From an uncultured Clostridia bacterium (GTDB lineage Bacteria; Bacillota; Clostridia; Oscillospirales; Ruminococcaceae), in NCBI GenBank assembly GCA_947625735.1, contig CANQPL010000005.1:1-64000 (forward strand): 64,000 nucleotides of DNA, in the 5' to 3' direction. The position numbers and the translations under genes are program-made. Below are positions 51,717 to 62,163 of this stretch, piece by piece; the stretch's first letter is position 1, and every line of letters starts with the position of its first letter. The notes under the pieces were generated by a model. It saw only the letters and a list, made by a program, of their open reading frames with translations. It had not been told where the DNA came from and made no database searches.

Positions 51717-53432
51717 TCATTCAAGATTGCCTATAAATTCAAATCTCGGCTTGATGTTACCGTGATCGTTTACGTCTTCAAGGAACATTTTAAGGGGTCT
51801 TACCCAGATACGGGGCTTGTCTGTGGTCTGCATATAGATTACCTGTTCCTCGTATGTTTCGTGATCGTGGGCAACATTCAACACCACATATTCACCGCCC
51901 TTGAAGTGCCTGTATCTGCCGCCGATAACTATTTTTCTCCCCTCGGGTATGCCCGCAGAGGGTGTTCCTTTCTGAACGGGGGCGGGCGCAGGTGCGGGAG
52001 TAGGCTGGGAGGAAGGTGCAGGAGCGGGTTTGGGTGCGGGTGTTGGTTCGGGTGCGGGTTTATCCTCCTCATGATGAGTGACAGTCGCCGCATCAACAAG
52101 CACCATAGAGTGATTTTTAGGAACGGTTACCCTTACATTTCCGCCGTTTGCATCAAAATGACGTCCGGAAAGTCTGTCCGCAATGCGCTGATATTTTGTG
52201 TTGAATGAGAATGTATAATCCCCGTCGCTGATGTTCAGGGCTATGTAAACTATCTGCCCGTCCAGCTCTCTCTGATAGAGGAACGTCTGATTTTTAAGCT
52301 CTATTTTGCTGTATCGTCCCGACTGAAGTGCGGGCAGCTCACTTCTGATAGCGCCAAGAGAGCTGATATGCTGCAAAAGCGCATCATCTCTGCCGGGAAT
52401 ATCGTCAAGATCAAGACAGGGTCTTATGGCAATGTCCGCATCTGCTCCCCTGCCCTTGTCGCCCTTTATTCCGAATTCGCTGCCGTAGTAAACGGAGGGA
52501 ACGCCATACATGGTATACAAAAGTGTATAGCAGCACTGTATCCTGCCGTAATCTGTGAGCCTGCTTGCAAGCCTTGCCACATCATGGTTATCCACAAAAT
52601 TATACATATAGATATCGCCGTACTGACCCAGCTGATACTCGATAGAATGGGCGATCTCAAAATAATTGCGGTCATTGTGGGAAGAGTAGATGCCCTTATA
52701 GCACTGATAATTCGTAACGCAGTCAAACATTTCCGGATTAGCCCAGCGGCGGTAGTCGCCGTGTATTATCTCGCCCATAAGCCAGAAATCAGGCTTCATG
52801 CTGCGTGTAAAGCCGTGGATACGCTTGATAAAATCATTGTCAAGACAGTCTGCCGCATCAAAGCGTATGCCGTCAATGTCCCACTGCTCTATCCACATTT
52901 TAACGGCACTCAGCAGATATTCCACAACCTCGTTATTGCGGAGATTGAGCTTCACAAGATCGTAGCAGTTGTTCCAGCCCTCGTACCAGAAGCCGTCATT
53001 GTAGCCGGAATTTCCGCCGAAGTTCAGATTGCAGAACCAGCCGCAATAGCGGGAATTATTCCTGTTTGCCTGAACGTCCTTAAAGGCGAAATGCTCACGC
53101 CCAACATGATTGAAAACGCCGTCAAGGATAACTCTTATTCCGTTTTCATGAAGCGCTCTGCACACATCTGCAAAATCCTCGTTTGTACCCAGACGGGCGT
53201 CTATTTTGCAGTAGTCGGAGGTGTCGTAGCCGTGGGCTGCGGACTCAAATACAGGTCCTAAATAAACCGCACTCATATGCATGGCTTTCAGATGAGGTAT
53301 CCAGTCAATTATCTTTCTGATACGGTGCTGCTCCTCTGTGCATTCGGCTCTTGTACGTTCACAGCCGCAGAAGCCCAGCGGGTAAATATGATAGATCGCC
53401 GATTTTTTTATCCATTCGGGTGATGCTGACAT
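51717..53432 (-). CDS. GH13 alpha-amylase-family enzyme fused to DUF1653
   Basis: 571 residues, no signal peptide. GH13 regions are clear: DGVFNHVG, DGIRFDAADC (nucleophile Asp), MGEIIHGD (acid/base Glu) and FVDNHDVAR. After the barrel and beta domain (to about 455) comes a Pro/Ala-rich linker (about 460-490), then a DUF1653 domain with GGRYRHFKGGEYVVLNVAHD and WVRPLKMF. It probably cleaves alpha-glucans or maltodextrins inside the cell; DUF1653 may help bind substrate, but that is unproven. Own promoter at 53484-53512. Confidence 0.9.
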   Translation of the reverse strand: MSASPEWIKKSAIYHIYPLGFCGCERTRAECTEEQHRIRKIIDWIPHLKAMHMSAVYLGPVFESAAHGYDTSDYCKIDARLGTNEDFADVCRALHENGIRVILDGVFNHVGREHFAFKDVQANRNNSRYCGWFCNLNFGGNSGYNDGFWYEGWNNCYDLVKLNLRNNEVVEYLLSAVKMWIEQWDIDGIRFDAADCLDNDFIKRIHGFTRSMKPDFWLMGEIIHGDYRRWANPEMFDCVTNYQCYKGIYSSHNDRNYFEIAHSIEYQLGQYGDIYMYNFVDNHDVARLASRLTDYGRIQCCYTLLYTMYGVPSVYYGSEFGIKGDKGRGADADIAIRPCLDLDDIPGRDDALLQHISSLGAIRSELPALQSGRYSKIELKNQTFLYQRELDGQIVYIALNISDGDYTFSFNTKYQRIADRLSGRHFDANGGNVRVTVPKNHSMVLVDAATVTHHEEDKPAPEPTPAPKPAPAPSSQPTPAPAPAPVQKGTPSAGIPEGRKIVIGGRYRHFKGGEYVVLNVAHDHETYEEQVIYMQTTDKPRIWVRPLKMFLEDVNDHGNIKPRFEFIGNLE

Positions 53433-53483
53433 TTTTATCGTTCCTTTCCTTCCGTTTTCACGGTATTTATATCAATCTTATAT

Positions 53484-53512
53484 ATTATATCATACAGAGC
53501 CGAAAAAATCAA
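53484..53512 (-). promoter_or_regulatory. Promoter of the GH13 gene
   Basis: On the minus strand TTGATT (53512-53507) and TATAAT (53489-53484), 17-bp spacer, about 50 bases upstream of the ATG. Confidence 0.8.
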
Positions 53513-53624
53513 GGGTGTTTTTATACAAACTGCATAATGCACAACATTATAGGAAAAAATTTGTCAACTAAAATCGAAATGTTTTCATTTTATTAAAAAT
53601 ACAGCAGGAAAACAGACAAAACAC

Positions 53625-53680
53625 GGAAATCAAAAATTGATTTCCGTGCTTCTTGCCTCTTGCTTCTTGCCTCTTGCCTC
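53625..53680. repeat. Hairpin and CT-rich 7-mer repeat
   Basis: A perfect 10-bp hairpin, ACGGAAATCA with TGATTTCCGT (53625-53649), is followed by four 7-base units of the type TTGCCTC/TTGCTTC (about 53653-53680). The interval separates the groEL terminator from the amylase promoter and has no gene. Confidence 0.7.
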
Positions 53681-53681
53681 T

Positions 53682-53718
53682 AAAAAAAGGAGACAGAAAG
53701 CAAGCTGCTTCCTGTCTC
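53682..53718 (-). terminator. Terminator of groESL
   Basis: On the minus strand GAGACAG (53718-53712) pairs with CTGTCTC (53696-53690), with inner AAGC/GCTT pairing, followed by CTTTTTTT. Confidence 0.88.
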
Positions 53719-53748
53719 ACGATCAAGGCAGAATTTATCCGCCGTTTA

Positions 53749-55398
<1,650 letters not shown>

Positions 55399-55463
55399 TT
55401 ATATTTTTTTGTGTTTTTTACTGCCGTGACCCGACAGCCCGTCTGAGTGCATTTGCAGCGCAA

Positions 55464-55817
<354 letters not shown>

Positions 55818-55833
55818 TCAACCGCTTTGTGTG

Positions 55834-55892
55834 TTAGCACTCTTATTTCTTGAGTGCTAAATCTATTTTACCATGTTTGCAGGAAAAATCAA
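55834..55892 (-). promoter_or_regulatory. CIRCE operator and groESL promoter
   Basis: TTAGCACTC, nine bases, GAGTGCTAA (55834-55860) is a perfect CIRCE element, the HrcA binding site. Minus-strand TTGATT (55892-55887) and TAAAAT (55870-55865), 16-bp spacer, lie just upstream, so the operator covers the transcript start. Confidence 0.95.
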
Positions 55893-55963
55893 GTAGTTTT
55901 TTATAATTTTTTTATTTTTGGAGCATTGCACAATTTTTTAAACGTTTTATGTTTTAAAATATG

Positions 55964-56243
55964 TTATTTTGCTGACAAGTTAAGACGTTTACGTGCATAG
56001 CGGACCGTATCCTCATTAACATCATAAAGACATATATTAAGGAGTTTTTCACTTAAAACCCCACAGCGGCTCATTGTCTTTAAACAATAAGTACGGCACA
56101 CCGAACAGGGGTTACGGTCATAAAGATAATAAAGCAGCCTTTCCGCCCTCGGCGTGCGGATATTTCTTCCTGTCACCGATAAGAAACAGCAGAGCATCTC
56201 CCCTGCCGTATTTGAGCAGCTCATACAGTCGTTTCCGTGTCAT
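55964..56243 (-). pseudogene. Frameshifted small Cys-rich gene overlapping PAP2
   Basis: From ATG 56243 (GAGG upstream, inside the PAP2 3' end) one frame reads MTRKRLYELLKYGRGDALLF to KKYPHAE; after the GGG run (56146-56148) the adjacent frame continues AERLLYYLYDRNPCSVCRTY to KRLNLSAK and a stop at 55964. Dropping one G joins both halves into 91 residues. It is reminiscent of small helical clostridial proteins beginning LYELLxYGRG. An alternative reading, ATG 56224, gives the second half only with a poor N-terminus. Confidence 0.55.
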
Positions 56244-56763
56244 GCATAGTTTCCTCTTTTTCCTTAACCAGTGCACATGATGCAAACCCCGCACCAACGC
56301 CCAGCAGAGAGCCTGTCAGCACGTCAGAGGGGAAGTGTACATAGAGATAAAGCCTTGAAAATGCAATGAGAAAGGCAAGAATTATCACATACGGGGCGGT
56401 CTTTCTCAGCCGTTTTGCAAGCACTGTTGCCGAAGCAAAGGAGGCAAAGGAATGTCCTGAGGGGAAAGAATAGCCCGAGGGCGGCGGAATGAGCAGATTG
56501 ACAGGACGCTGTATAAAGGGGCGGGGACGTGCCACAAGGGGTTTGAGCAGCAGATTTCCCGCCACAAGGCACATTAAAAGCGCCAGAGCCATTGTGCAGC
56601 CCACCCGACGGTATTTCTTCGTTATCATCAGCACAACCGAAACAGCTATAGCAAGTGCGCCCCCGTCTCCCAGATGAGTGATAAGGGGCAGCAGTGTATC
56701 AAGAAATGCGCAGCGTATGTAATCGGCTATAAAATCAAGAATTGCAAAATCTATCTCTGTCAT
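56221..56763 (-). CDS. PAP2-family membrane phosphatase
   Basis: 180 residues, five or six hydrophobic helices. The three catalytic motifs are present: KPLVARPRP, PSGHS and SRLYLYVHFPSDV. Substrate may be undecaprenyl pyrophosphate or phosphatidate-type lipids; the sequence does not decide. AAGGAG precedes the ATG. Confidence 0.92.
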   Translation of the reverse strand: MTEIDFAILDFIADYIRCAFLDTLLPLITHLGDGGALAIAVSVVLMITKKYRRVGCTMALALLMCLVAGNLLLKPLVARPRPFIQRPVNLLIPPPSGYSFPSGHSFASFASATVLAKRLRKTAPYVIILAFLIAFSRLYLYVHFPSDVLTGSLLGVGAGFASCALVKEKEETMHDTETTV

Positions 56764-56915
56764 GTTTATTCTCCTTTTTTGAGCTTTACGGGAATTATTA
56801 TATCATATTAATGCAATTTTGTCAAACTGTCCTGCCGCTGCAATTATGCCTGTAGCTATCTTGCATGATTCGGGTACTCAAAATTATGCAAAGTGTACAT
56901 ATTTTTCGTAAGCTA

Positions 56916-56988
56916 TTGACTTTTATGAGAAAATTTGTTATCATAATTTTGTATTACTTTGCAGGAAGCAGGGAAAAGTCCTGCAAAG
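56916..56988 (+). promoter_or_regulatory. Promoter and leader hairpin of ddh
   Basis: TTGACT (56916-56921) and TATCAT (56939-56944), 17-bp spacer. Just downstream a perfect 10-bp stem, CTTTGCAGGA (56957-56966) with TCCTGCAAAG (56979-56988), would sit at the 5' end of the mRNA. It is not a lysine riboswitch that I can recognise. Confidence 0.7.
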
Positions 56989-57018
56989 AGAATTTTATAT
57001 CAAGGGAGAATATGTATC

Positions 57019-58002
57019 ATGATAAGAATAGGTATTTTCGGCTACGGAAATCTTGGCAGAGGCGTTGAATACGCAGTAAAGCAGAATCCCGACATGACTC
57101 TCACAGCAGTATTTACACGCCGTGATCCCGCAAATGTTAAGATAGCAGCAAAGGGTGTACCCGTTTATTCTGCAAGCGAGGTGCTTGCTCATAAGGACGA
57201 GATAGATGTTATGATCCTCTGCGGCGGCAGCATGAGCGATCTGCCCGTACAGACACCAGAGCTTGCAAAGTATTTTAACGTAGTTGACAGCTTTGACACT
57301 CATGCCCGTATCCCCGAGCATTTTTCAAATGTGGACAAGTCCGCAAAGGAAGCGGGCAAGGTAGGGATCATCTCCGTAGGCTGGGATCCGGGACTTTTCT
57401 CACTTATGAGAATGTACGGCAATGCTGCACTTCCTGTGGGCAGCGACTATACATTCTGGGGCAAGGGAGTAAGTCAGGGACACTCAGACGCCGTAAGACG
57501 GGTAGAGGGCGTGAAGAATGCAAAGCAGTATACCATTCCCGTGGAGAGCGCCCTTGAAAGAGTAAGAAACGGCGAAAATCCCGTCCTTTCCACCCGTGAA
57601 AAGCACACAAGAGAGTGCTTTGTTGTGGCTGAGGAGGGCGCAGATAAGGCTAAGATCGAAAATGATATAAAGACAATGCCCAACTATTTTTCGGATTATG
57701 ATACGACTGTACACTTTATTTCCGAAGAGGAGCTGGAAAGAGATCACAGCGGTATCCCTCACGGCGGCTTTGTTATCCGCAGCGGAAAAACAGGGGAAAA
57801 CGGCAGAAATACCCATGTAATGGAGTTCAGCTTAAAGCTGGATTCAAACCCCGAGTTTACCTCATCAATACTCACCGCATTTGCAAGAGCCGCATACAGG
57901 CTGAACAGCGAGGGCGTATCAGGCTGCAAGACCATATTTGATATACCTCCCGCATATCTCTGCGCACAGAGCGGTGAAGAGCTGAGAATGCATATGCTGT
58001 AA
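57019..58002 (+). CDS. ddh: Meso-diaminopimelate D-dehydrogenase
   Basis: NADPH-dependent one-step conversion of tetrahydrodipicolinate to meso-diaminopimelate for lysine and peptidoglycan synthesis. 327 residues from ATG 57019 (AAGGGAG upstream): Rossmann GYGNLGRGVE at 8-17, CGGSMSDLP, VGWDPGLFS and WGKGVSQGHSDAVRR are hallmarks of Ddh. The open frame extends 20 codons upstream without similarity. Single-gene unit with promoter and terminator. Confidence 0.95.
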   Translation: MIRIGIFGYGNLGRGVEYAVKQNPDMTLTAVFTRRDPANVKIAAKGVPVYSASEVLAHKDEIDVMILCGGSMSDLPVQTPELAKYFNVVDSFDTHARIPEHFSNVDKSAKEAGKVGIISVGWDPGLFSLMRMYGNAALPVGSDYTFWGKGVSQGHSDAVRRVEGVKNAKQYTIPVESALERVRNGENPVLSTREKHTRECFVVAEEGADKAKIENDIKTMPNYFSDYDTTVHFISEEELERDHSGIPHGGFVIRSGKTGENGRNTHVMEFSLKLDSNPEFTSSILTAFARAAYRLNSEGVSGCKTIFDIPPAYLCAQSGEELRMHML

Positions 58003-58033
58003 GACACCGATCTTGTTATTTTAATAAACCGTA

Positions 58034-58073
58034 AAATGCGTACCTTTCTGCAATGACAGACGGGTACGCATTT
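58034..58073 (+). terminator. Terminator of ddh
   Basis: AAATGCGTACC and GGTACGCATTT form an 11-bp stem after the ddh stop; the following T run is short (TTTCTT). Confidence 0.7.
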
Positions 58074-58099
58074 CTTGTCCGATAATAAATTACGTCAGC

Positions 58100-59293
58100 T
58101 TACTTTTCAAGATGAATAAGATAGGTAAGCTCATCTCCCTCAAGTACATCGGGATAAAATGCAGCCGCAAAATCACACGCCATTATGTCGGACTGATCAA
58201 TGCCGTGCCAGAAAATATCCGTATACTGATAAACTCTGTCATTTTCATATGCCTTGCATTCGGTTATCTGAGGAAACACATCTGCAATCCCCTCCATGCC
58301 GCTTGTATAACCCGGCACTGCGGAATAGATGATAATGTCGGCACTGCTTATGCACTCATATGCCGCCTCGTATGTTACCGCCCCTGACGGCAGCTCCGAA
58401 AATGCATTTACTGCTCCCATATCAGACATCATGCTTCCAACCCAGCTTGAATCATCTGTGGGATATACCGTGCCGTCATAGATATTGAAAATCGCTGCTG
58501 TGGGCTTGTCAAGTCCCTCTGTTTTTGCCTTTGCTTCCTCTATATTTGCCTTTGCGTTTTCCATTGCCTCGTCCGCCTCATCATCTGCATCAAAGAATGT
58601 GAGCAGAAATCTCATCCACTCCATTCTTGCAAGATAATCAGACTCCAGATATTCATTGTCAACAGCATAATTTATCCCCAGTTCGTCAAGTTTTGACATC
58701 TGACTCTGCTGACCGTATTCACCGCTGTAAACAAACACCACATCAGGCTCTAAGGAGCTTATAAGCTCATAATCGGGGTCGGTCATGCCGTCGCCGCCCA
58801 CATTGATTATATCGCCGCTTTCGAGTCCTGCCGCCACTGCGGGAATGTCGCTCCACTCCTCTGCACCGCCTGCAACGCCGCCTATACCGCTTATTATTTC
58901 GGGACTGTCAACAGTTCTGAATGTGCATACCTGAGTTGCCGAGAGAAAAACCGCATTTTCTGCGGGAGTTCTTATCACCGTACTGTCCGCATACTCTGCG
59001 GGGATCTCGTCAAGGGCTTTCGGTACAAGTATAAGCTCTCTGTCGTCGCCGTCTATGACCCTTTTAATGCCGTTTTCCAAAAGCTCAATACTGAAATCGG
59101 GGCTGTAAAGCGTTTTAATTTCTCCCCCTTCTGTCTGCACAGAGCTGTCCTCATCATTTTCGGTCACTCCCTCTGCGGACAATGCCTGTGTATCTGCTTC
59201 GGGAGCGTCCTCATTTCCCCCGCAGGCAGTAAACAGCGCTGCAAACATTGCCGCCGCTGTCAGCAGACTTAATGTTCTTTTCAGTTTTTTCAT
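58100..59293 (-). CDS. Lipoprotein binding component of a corrinoid/siderophore ABC transporter
   Basis: 397 residues. Signal peptide with lipobox LFTAC (Cys about 24), an acidic linker, then a BtuF/FecB-type periplasmic-binding domain with LEPDVVFVYSG and a long helix. The adjacent cobalamin genes favour a corrinoid ligand, but iron-chelate binding cannot be excluded. It lies 86 bp after the ATPase gene. Confidence 0.87.
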   Translation of the reverse strand: MKKLKRTLSLLTAAAMFAALFTACGGNEDAPEADTQALSAEGVTENDEDSSVQTEGGEIKTLYSPDFSIELLENGIKRVIDGDDRELILVPKALDEIPAEYADSTVIRTPAENAVFLSATQVCTFRTVDSPEIISGIGGVAGGAEEWSDIPAVAAGLESGDIINVGGDGMTDPDYELISSLEPDVVFVYSGEYGQQSQMSKLDELGINYAVDNEYLESDYLARMEWMRFLLTFFDADDEADEAMENAKANIEEAKAKTEGLDKPTAAIFNIYDGTVYPTDDSSWVGSMMSDMGAVNAFSELPSGAVTYEAAYECISSADIIIYSAVPGYTSGMEGIADVFPQITECKAYENDRVYQYTDIFWHGIDQSDIMACDFAAAFYPDVLEGDELTYLIHLEK

Positions 59294-59379
59294 ACTCTTT
59301 TACCTCTCTTAATTTTTATTTTAAAAGCCTTATGACTTTTAAGACAATTCAAAAAATCGGAGATATTCTTTAAAACAAT

Positions 59380-60582
59380 TCAGAAAATTGATCTTATTTT
59401 TTGTATAAGCTCCGAAACAGTGCCTGCATGGACTATCCTGCTGTCAAGCTCTCCGAAAAATCTGCGGCTTTCATTTACGGGACGCAGAGAAAATACCCTT
59501 TTCCCTTTCAAAATAATATTTTTAATAAGTCCGATATTTTCCGCATTTATCCCTCCCACAGGAAAGCCGCTGTCAATTACAAATCTCTGCATAAGCGCAA
59601 GCTCCTCCGCTTTTACGGCAGATCCTCTGCTTATCGGCTCAAATGCCTTTTCGCAGATCATTTCACTGCAAACACCTGCGGCGACTTCATGATCCTTGTC
59701 ATTTTCATGCACCACTCCCGTTACAACGCCGTAGCCGTTTCTTGCAAGAGAACGGTAAATAACCGCTCCCGTGCCGTTTCCTGCCGCAACGAATGCATCG
59801 TTTGCAAGGGGCGCTTTTATCTCCACAGAGCCCATAAGCTCACTGTACCTGCCGCCCTTTATATGGTAAAGCTCTGTGAATGTACCGCTTTTTATTATTT
59901 CCTCAGGTGCGCCCATGCCCGATATTTTGCCGTCATTTACAAGCATTATCGTCTTACAGCCTTTAAGCGCCAGATCAATATCATGAAGTGACAGAATGCA
60001 GGTCATCTGCTTTTCGGCGGAAAGTTTTTGCAAAAGACGTATTACCTCCACCTTGTACCCTATGTCAAGATGTCCCGTAGGTTCATCAAGAATAATGACC
60101 TCGGGCTCCTGCACGATCGCCCTTGCTATCATGGCTTTCTGCTTTTCACCGTCTGAAAGCTCGCTTACATACCTGTCACGAAGTCCGCTTATGCCCGTTT
60201 CCGCAAGAGCGGCATCAATAATGCGGCGGTCGTTATCGGAAAGCTGTCCCATAAAATTCGTGTACGGCGCTCGTCCCATTGAAACAAGGTCAAAGACGGT
60301 TGTCATGGCAGGAACAGGTCCATCGGTAAGAACAAGGGAAAGCCTGCGGGACAGGGACTTTTTATCTATACCGTTTATGCCCTCCCCGTCAAGCTCAGCT
60401 GTTCCCGAAAGAGGTGCAAGCAGTCCCGAAAGGGTTTTGAGAATTGTGGATTTTCCTGCGCCGTTAGGTCCGAGCAGACACACGACTTCTCCTTTCAGAG
60501 CGTTAAGATCAATATCCGATATTACTGTTTTTTTGTTGTAGCCCACATTCAGATGTGTGGTTTTTATTACTGCTTCTTCCAT
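59380..60582 (-). CDS. ABC transporter ATPase (BtuD/FepC type) with extra C-terminal domain
   Basis: 400 residues. Residues 1-255 are a normal importer ATPase: Walker A GPNGAGKST, signature LSDGEKQK, Walker B VIILDEPTGHLD and switch His in LSLHD. Residues about 258-400 form an added domain with AAGNGTGAVIYRSLARNGYG and VVHENDKDHEVA, which I have seen only as a general pattern in some archaeal and clostridial transporters and whose role is unknown. It is not the CbiZ amidohydrolase. Between permease and binding protein genes. Confidence 0.9.
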   Translation of the reverse strand: MEEAVIKTTHLNVGYNKKTVISDIDLNALKGEVVCLLGPNGAGKSTILKTLSGLLAPLSGTAELDGEGINGIDKKSLSRRLSLVLTDGPVPAMTTVFDLVSMGRAPYTNFMGQLSDNDRRIIDAALAETGISGLRDRYVSELSDGEKQKAMIARAIVQEPEVIILDEPTGHLDIGYKVEVIRLLQKLSAEKQMTCILSLHDIDLALKGCKTIMLVNDGKISGMGAPEEIIKSGTFTELYHIKGGRYSELMGSVEIKAPLANDAFVAAGNGTGAVIYRSLARNGYGVVTGVVHENDKDHEVAAGVCSEMICEKAFEPISRGSAVKAEELALMQRFVIDSGFPVGGINAENIGLIKNIILKGKRVFSLRPVNESRRFFGELDSRIVHAGTVSELIQKIRSIF

Positions 60583-60601
60583 ATATCCGCTCCCCGTAGA
60601 T

Positions 60602-61627
60602 TTAACGCTCTCCGTTTTTGCTCACAAGAAGATATACCGCTGTGGGGGCGCCGATAATAGTCGTCATTGCGCCCAGCGGAAGTTCTGTAGGCGGCATAAT
60701 GAGCCTTGCTCCCATATCGCACAGTCCTGCCATTACCGCTCCGAAAATAATCGCCGCAGGTATTACAATGCGGTGATCCGATGTGCGGAAAATTATCCTT
60801 ACAATATGAGGAACGGCAAGCCCGATAAATGACACCGCTCCCGCAAAAGCCGTAACAACAGCGGTAAGAACACTTGACACCACAACTATACAAAATCTGA
60901 ACGCCCTGACAGATACTCCCATTGACTGTGCATATTTTTCGCCCAGCAGCATGGAGTTTAAGTCCTTGCTCATAAGAAACGCCGCCGCAAGAAAAGCCGC
61001 CGTAACAGGACAGAGTATTTTAAGCTGCTCCCATGTAAAGCCCGCAAAGCTGCCCATAGTCGTCCTTGCAAAGCCCATAATGCGCTCCTTATCGGCAATT
61101 ACCGTAAGCACGCTTGTTACCGCACTGCATACATATCCTATCATAAGACCGATTATCAGCAGACTTGTAACGCTCCTTACCTTTTGCGAAACAAATATCA
61201 CCGCAAGCATTACCGCCATTGCTCCGATAAAAGAGCCGATAAACATTCCCATACTGCTGATATTTTTCATGCCGAATGTATATCCTCCCAGAATGACTAT
61301 CCCCAGAAACAAATTTGAGCCTGAGGATATGCCGAGAATATACGGCTCAACAATGGGATTTCCGAAAAAATTCTGCAAAAGCACTCCCGAAACTGCCAGC
61401 GCCGCCCCTCCCGCAATTGCCGCAAGAGTTCTGGGCAGACGTATATCCATAATTATGGAATAATGCGCACTGCGGACATTATCGGGAGTGAAAAAGCAGC
61501 CGTATATTTCTGCGGCGGAAATTTCCACCGAACCCAGCATTACGCTTAAAATAAAGGTCATGATAAGCAGTGCGCCGCCTGCGGCAAACAGCACGGTATA
61601 CCTTGTATTTGTTTTGCGGGATAACAT
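60602..61627 (-). CDS. FecCD/BtuC-type ABC permease
   Basis: 341 residues, about ten membrane helices. RLPRTLAAIAGGAALAVSGV near residue 60 and GLAVPHIVR in the coupling region are the family motifs. The start overlaps the cobO stop by one base (TGATG), so the transporter is translated from the cobalamin operon. Confidence 0.92.
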   Translation of the reverse strand: MLSRKTNTRYTVLFAAGGALLIMTFILSVMLGSVEISAAEIYGCFFTPDNVRSAHYSIIMDIRLPRTLAAIAGGAALAVSGVLLQNFFGNPIVEPYILGISSGSNLFLGIVILGGYTFGMKNISSMGMFIGSFIGAMAVMLAVIFVSQKVRSVTSLLIIGLMIGYVCSAVTSVLTVIADKERIMGFARTTMGSFAGFTWEQLKILCPVTAAFLAAAFLMSKDLNSMLLGEKYAQSMGVSVRAFRFCIVVVSSVLTAVVTAFAGAVSFIGLAVPHIVRIIFRTSDHRIVIPAAIIFGAVMAGLCDMGARLIMPPTELPLGAMTTIIGAPTAVYLLVSKNGER

Positions 61628-62148
61628 CAGTATTCTATTCCCTTTCTTGCGGTGATACCCGAATCGTAGGGGTGCTTTACGGCTTTTATTTCGCTTACAT
61701 AGTCGGCTGCATCTATAAATTTTTGTGCAGGGTCACGTCCCGTCAAAACAAGCTCCGCACCCGAAGGCTTCCGGAAAACTATCCTGTCCGCAAGCTCACG
61801 GTCTAAAAGTCCGAGAGAATAGGCATTGTTAAATTCATCAATTATCAGCATATCAATGCTGCCGCTTTTTAAAAGCTCCTCTGCATGGATTAGCAGGGCA
61901 TTATTACACTCTGTGACACTGCGCCTGTTTTCATCGTCCTTGTCAAATATGCAGCCGTAATTCCTATCGCACCGCTCTATGGTTATATCCGGTATCAGTC
62001 TGAGAGTTTCAAGCTCCGAGGTGTACGCTCCCTTTAAAAGCTGAACGATATGCACTCTCATTTTGCTTCCTGCCGCCCTTAAAGCAAGTCCCAGCGCAGC
62101 GGTCGTTTTGCCCTTGCCGTTTCCGCAGTAAATGTGTATCAGTCCCAT
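61627..62148 (-). CDS. cobO: Cob(I)yrinic acid a,c-diamide adenosyltransferase
   Basis: 173 residues of the CobA/CobO/BtuR family: P-loop variant GNGKGKTTAALG at 9-20, IDEFNNAYSLGLL and LTGRDP. Adds the adenosyl group to reduced corrinoids. In the middle of a corrinoid cluster between cobD and the transporter genes. Confidence 0.93.
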   Translation of the reverse strand: MGLIHIYCGNGKGKTTAALGLALRAAGSKMRVHIVQLLKGAYTSELETLRLIPDITIERCDRNYGCIFDKDDENRRSVTECNNALLIHAEELLKSGSIDMLIIDEFNNAYSLGLLDRELADRIVFRKPSGAELVLTGRDPAQKFIDAADYVSEIKAVKHPYDSGITARKGIEY

Positions 62149-62163
62149 AATATTTTCCTCCGT

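Noticed and set aside
56957..56988. Lysine riboswitch before ddh
   Set aside because: The leader has only one simple 10-bp hairpin and is too short for the lysine riboswitch fold.
59380..60582. CbiZ amidohydrolase fused to the ABC ATPase
   Set aside because: The C-terminal part lacks the CbiZ motifs; it is a different, uncharacterised domain.
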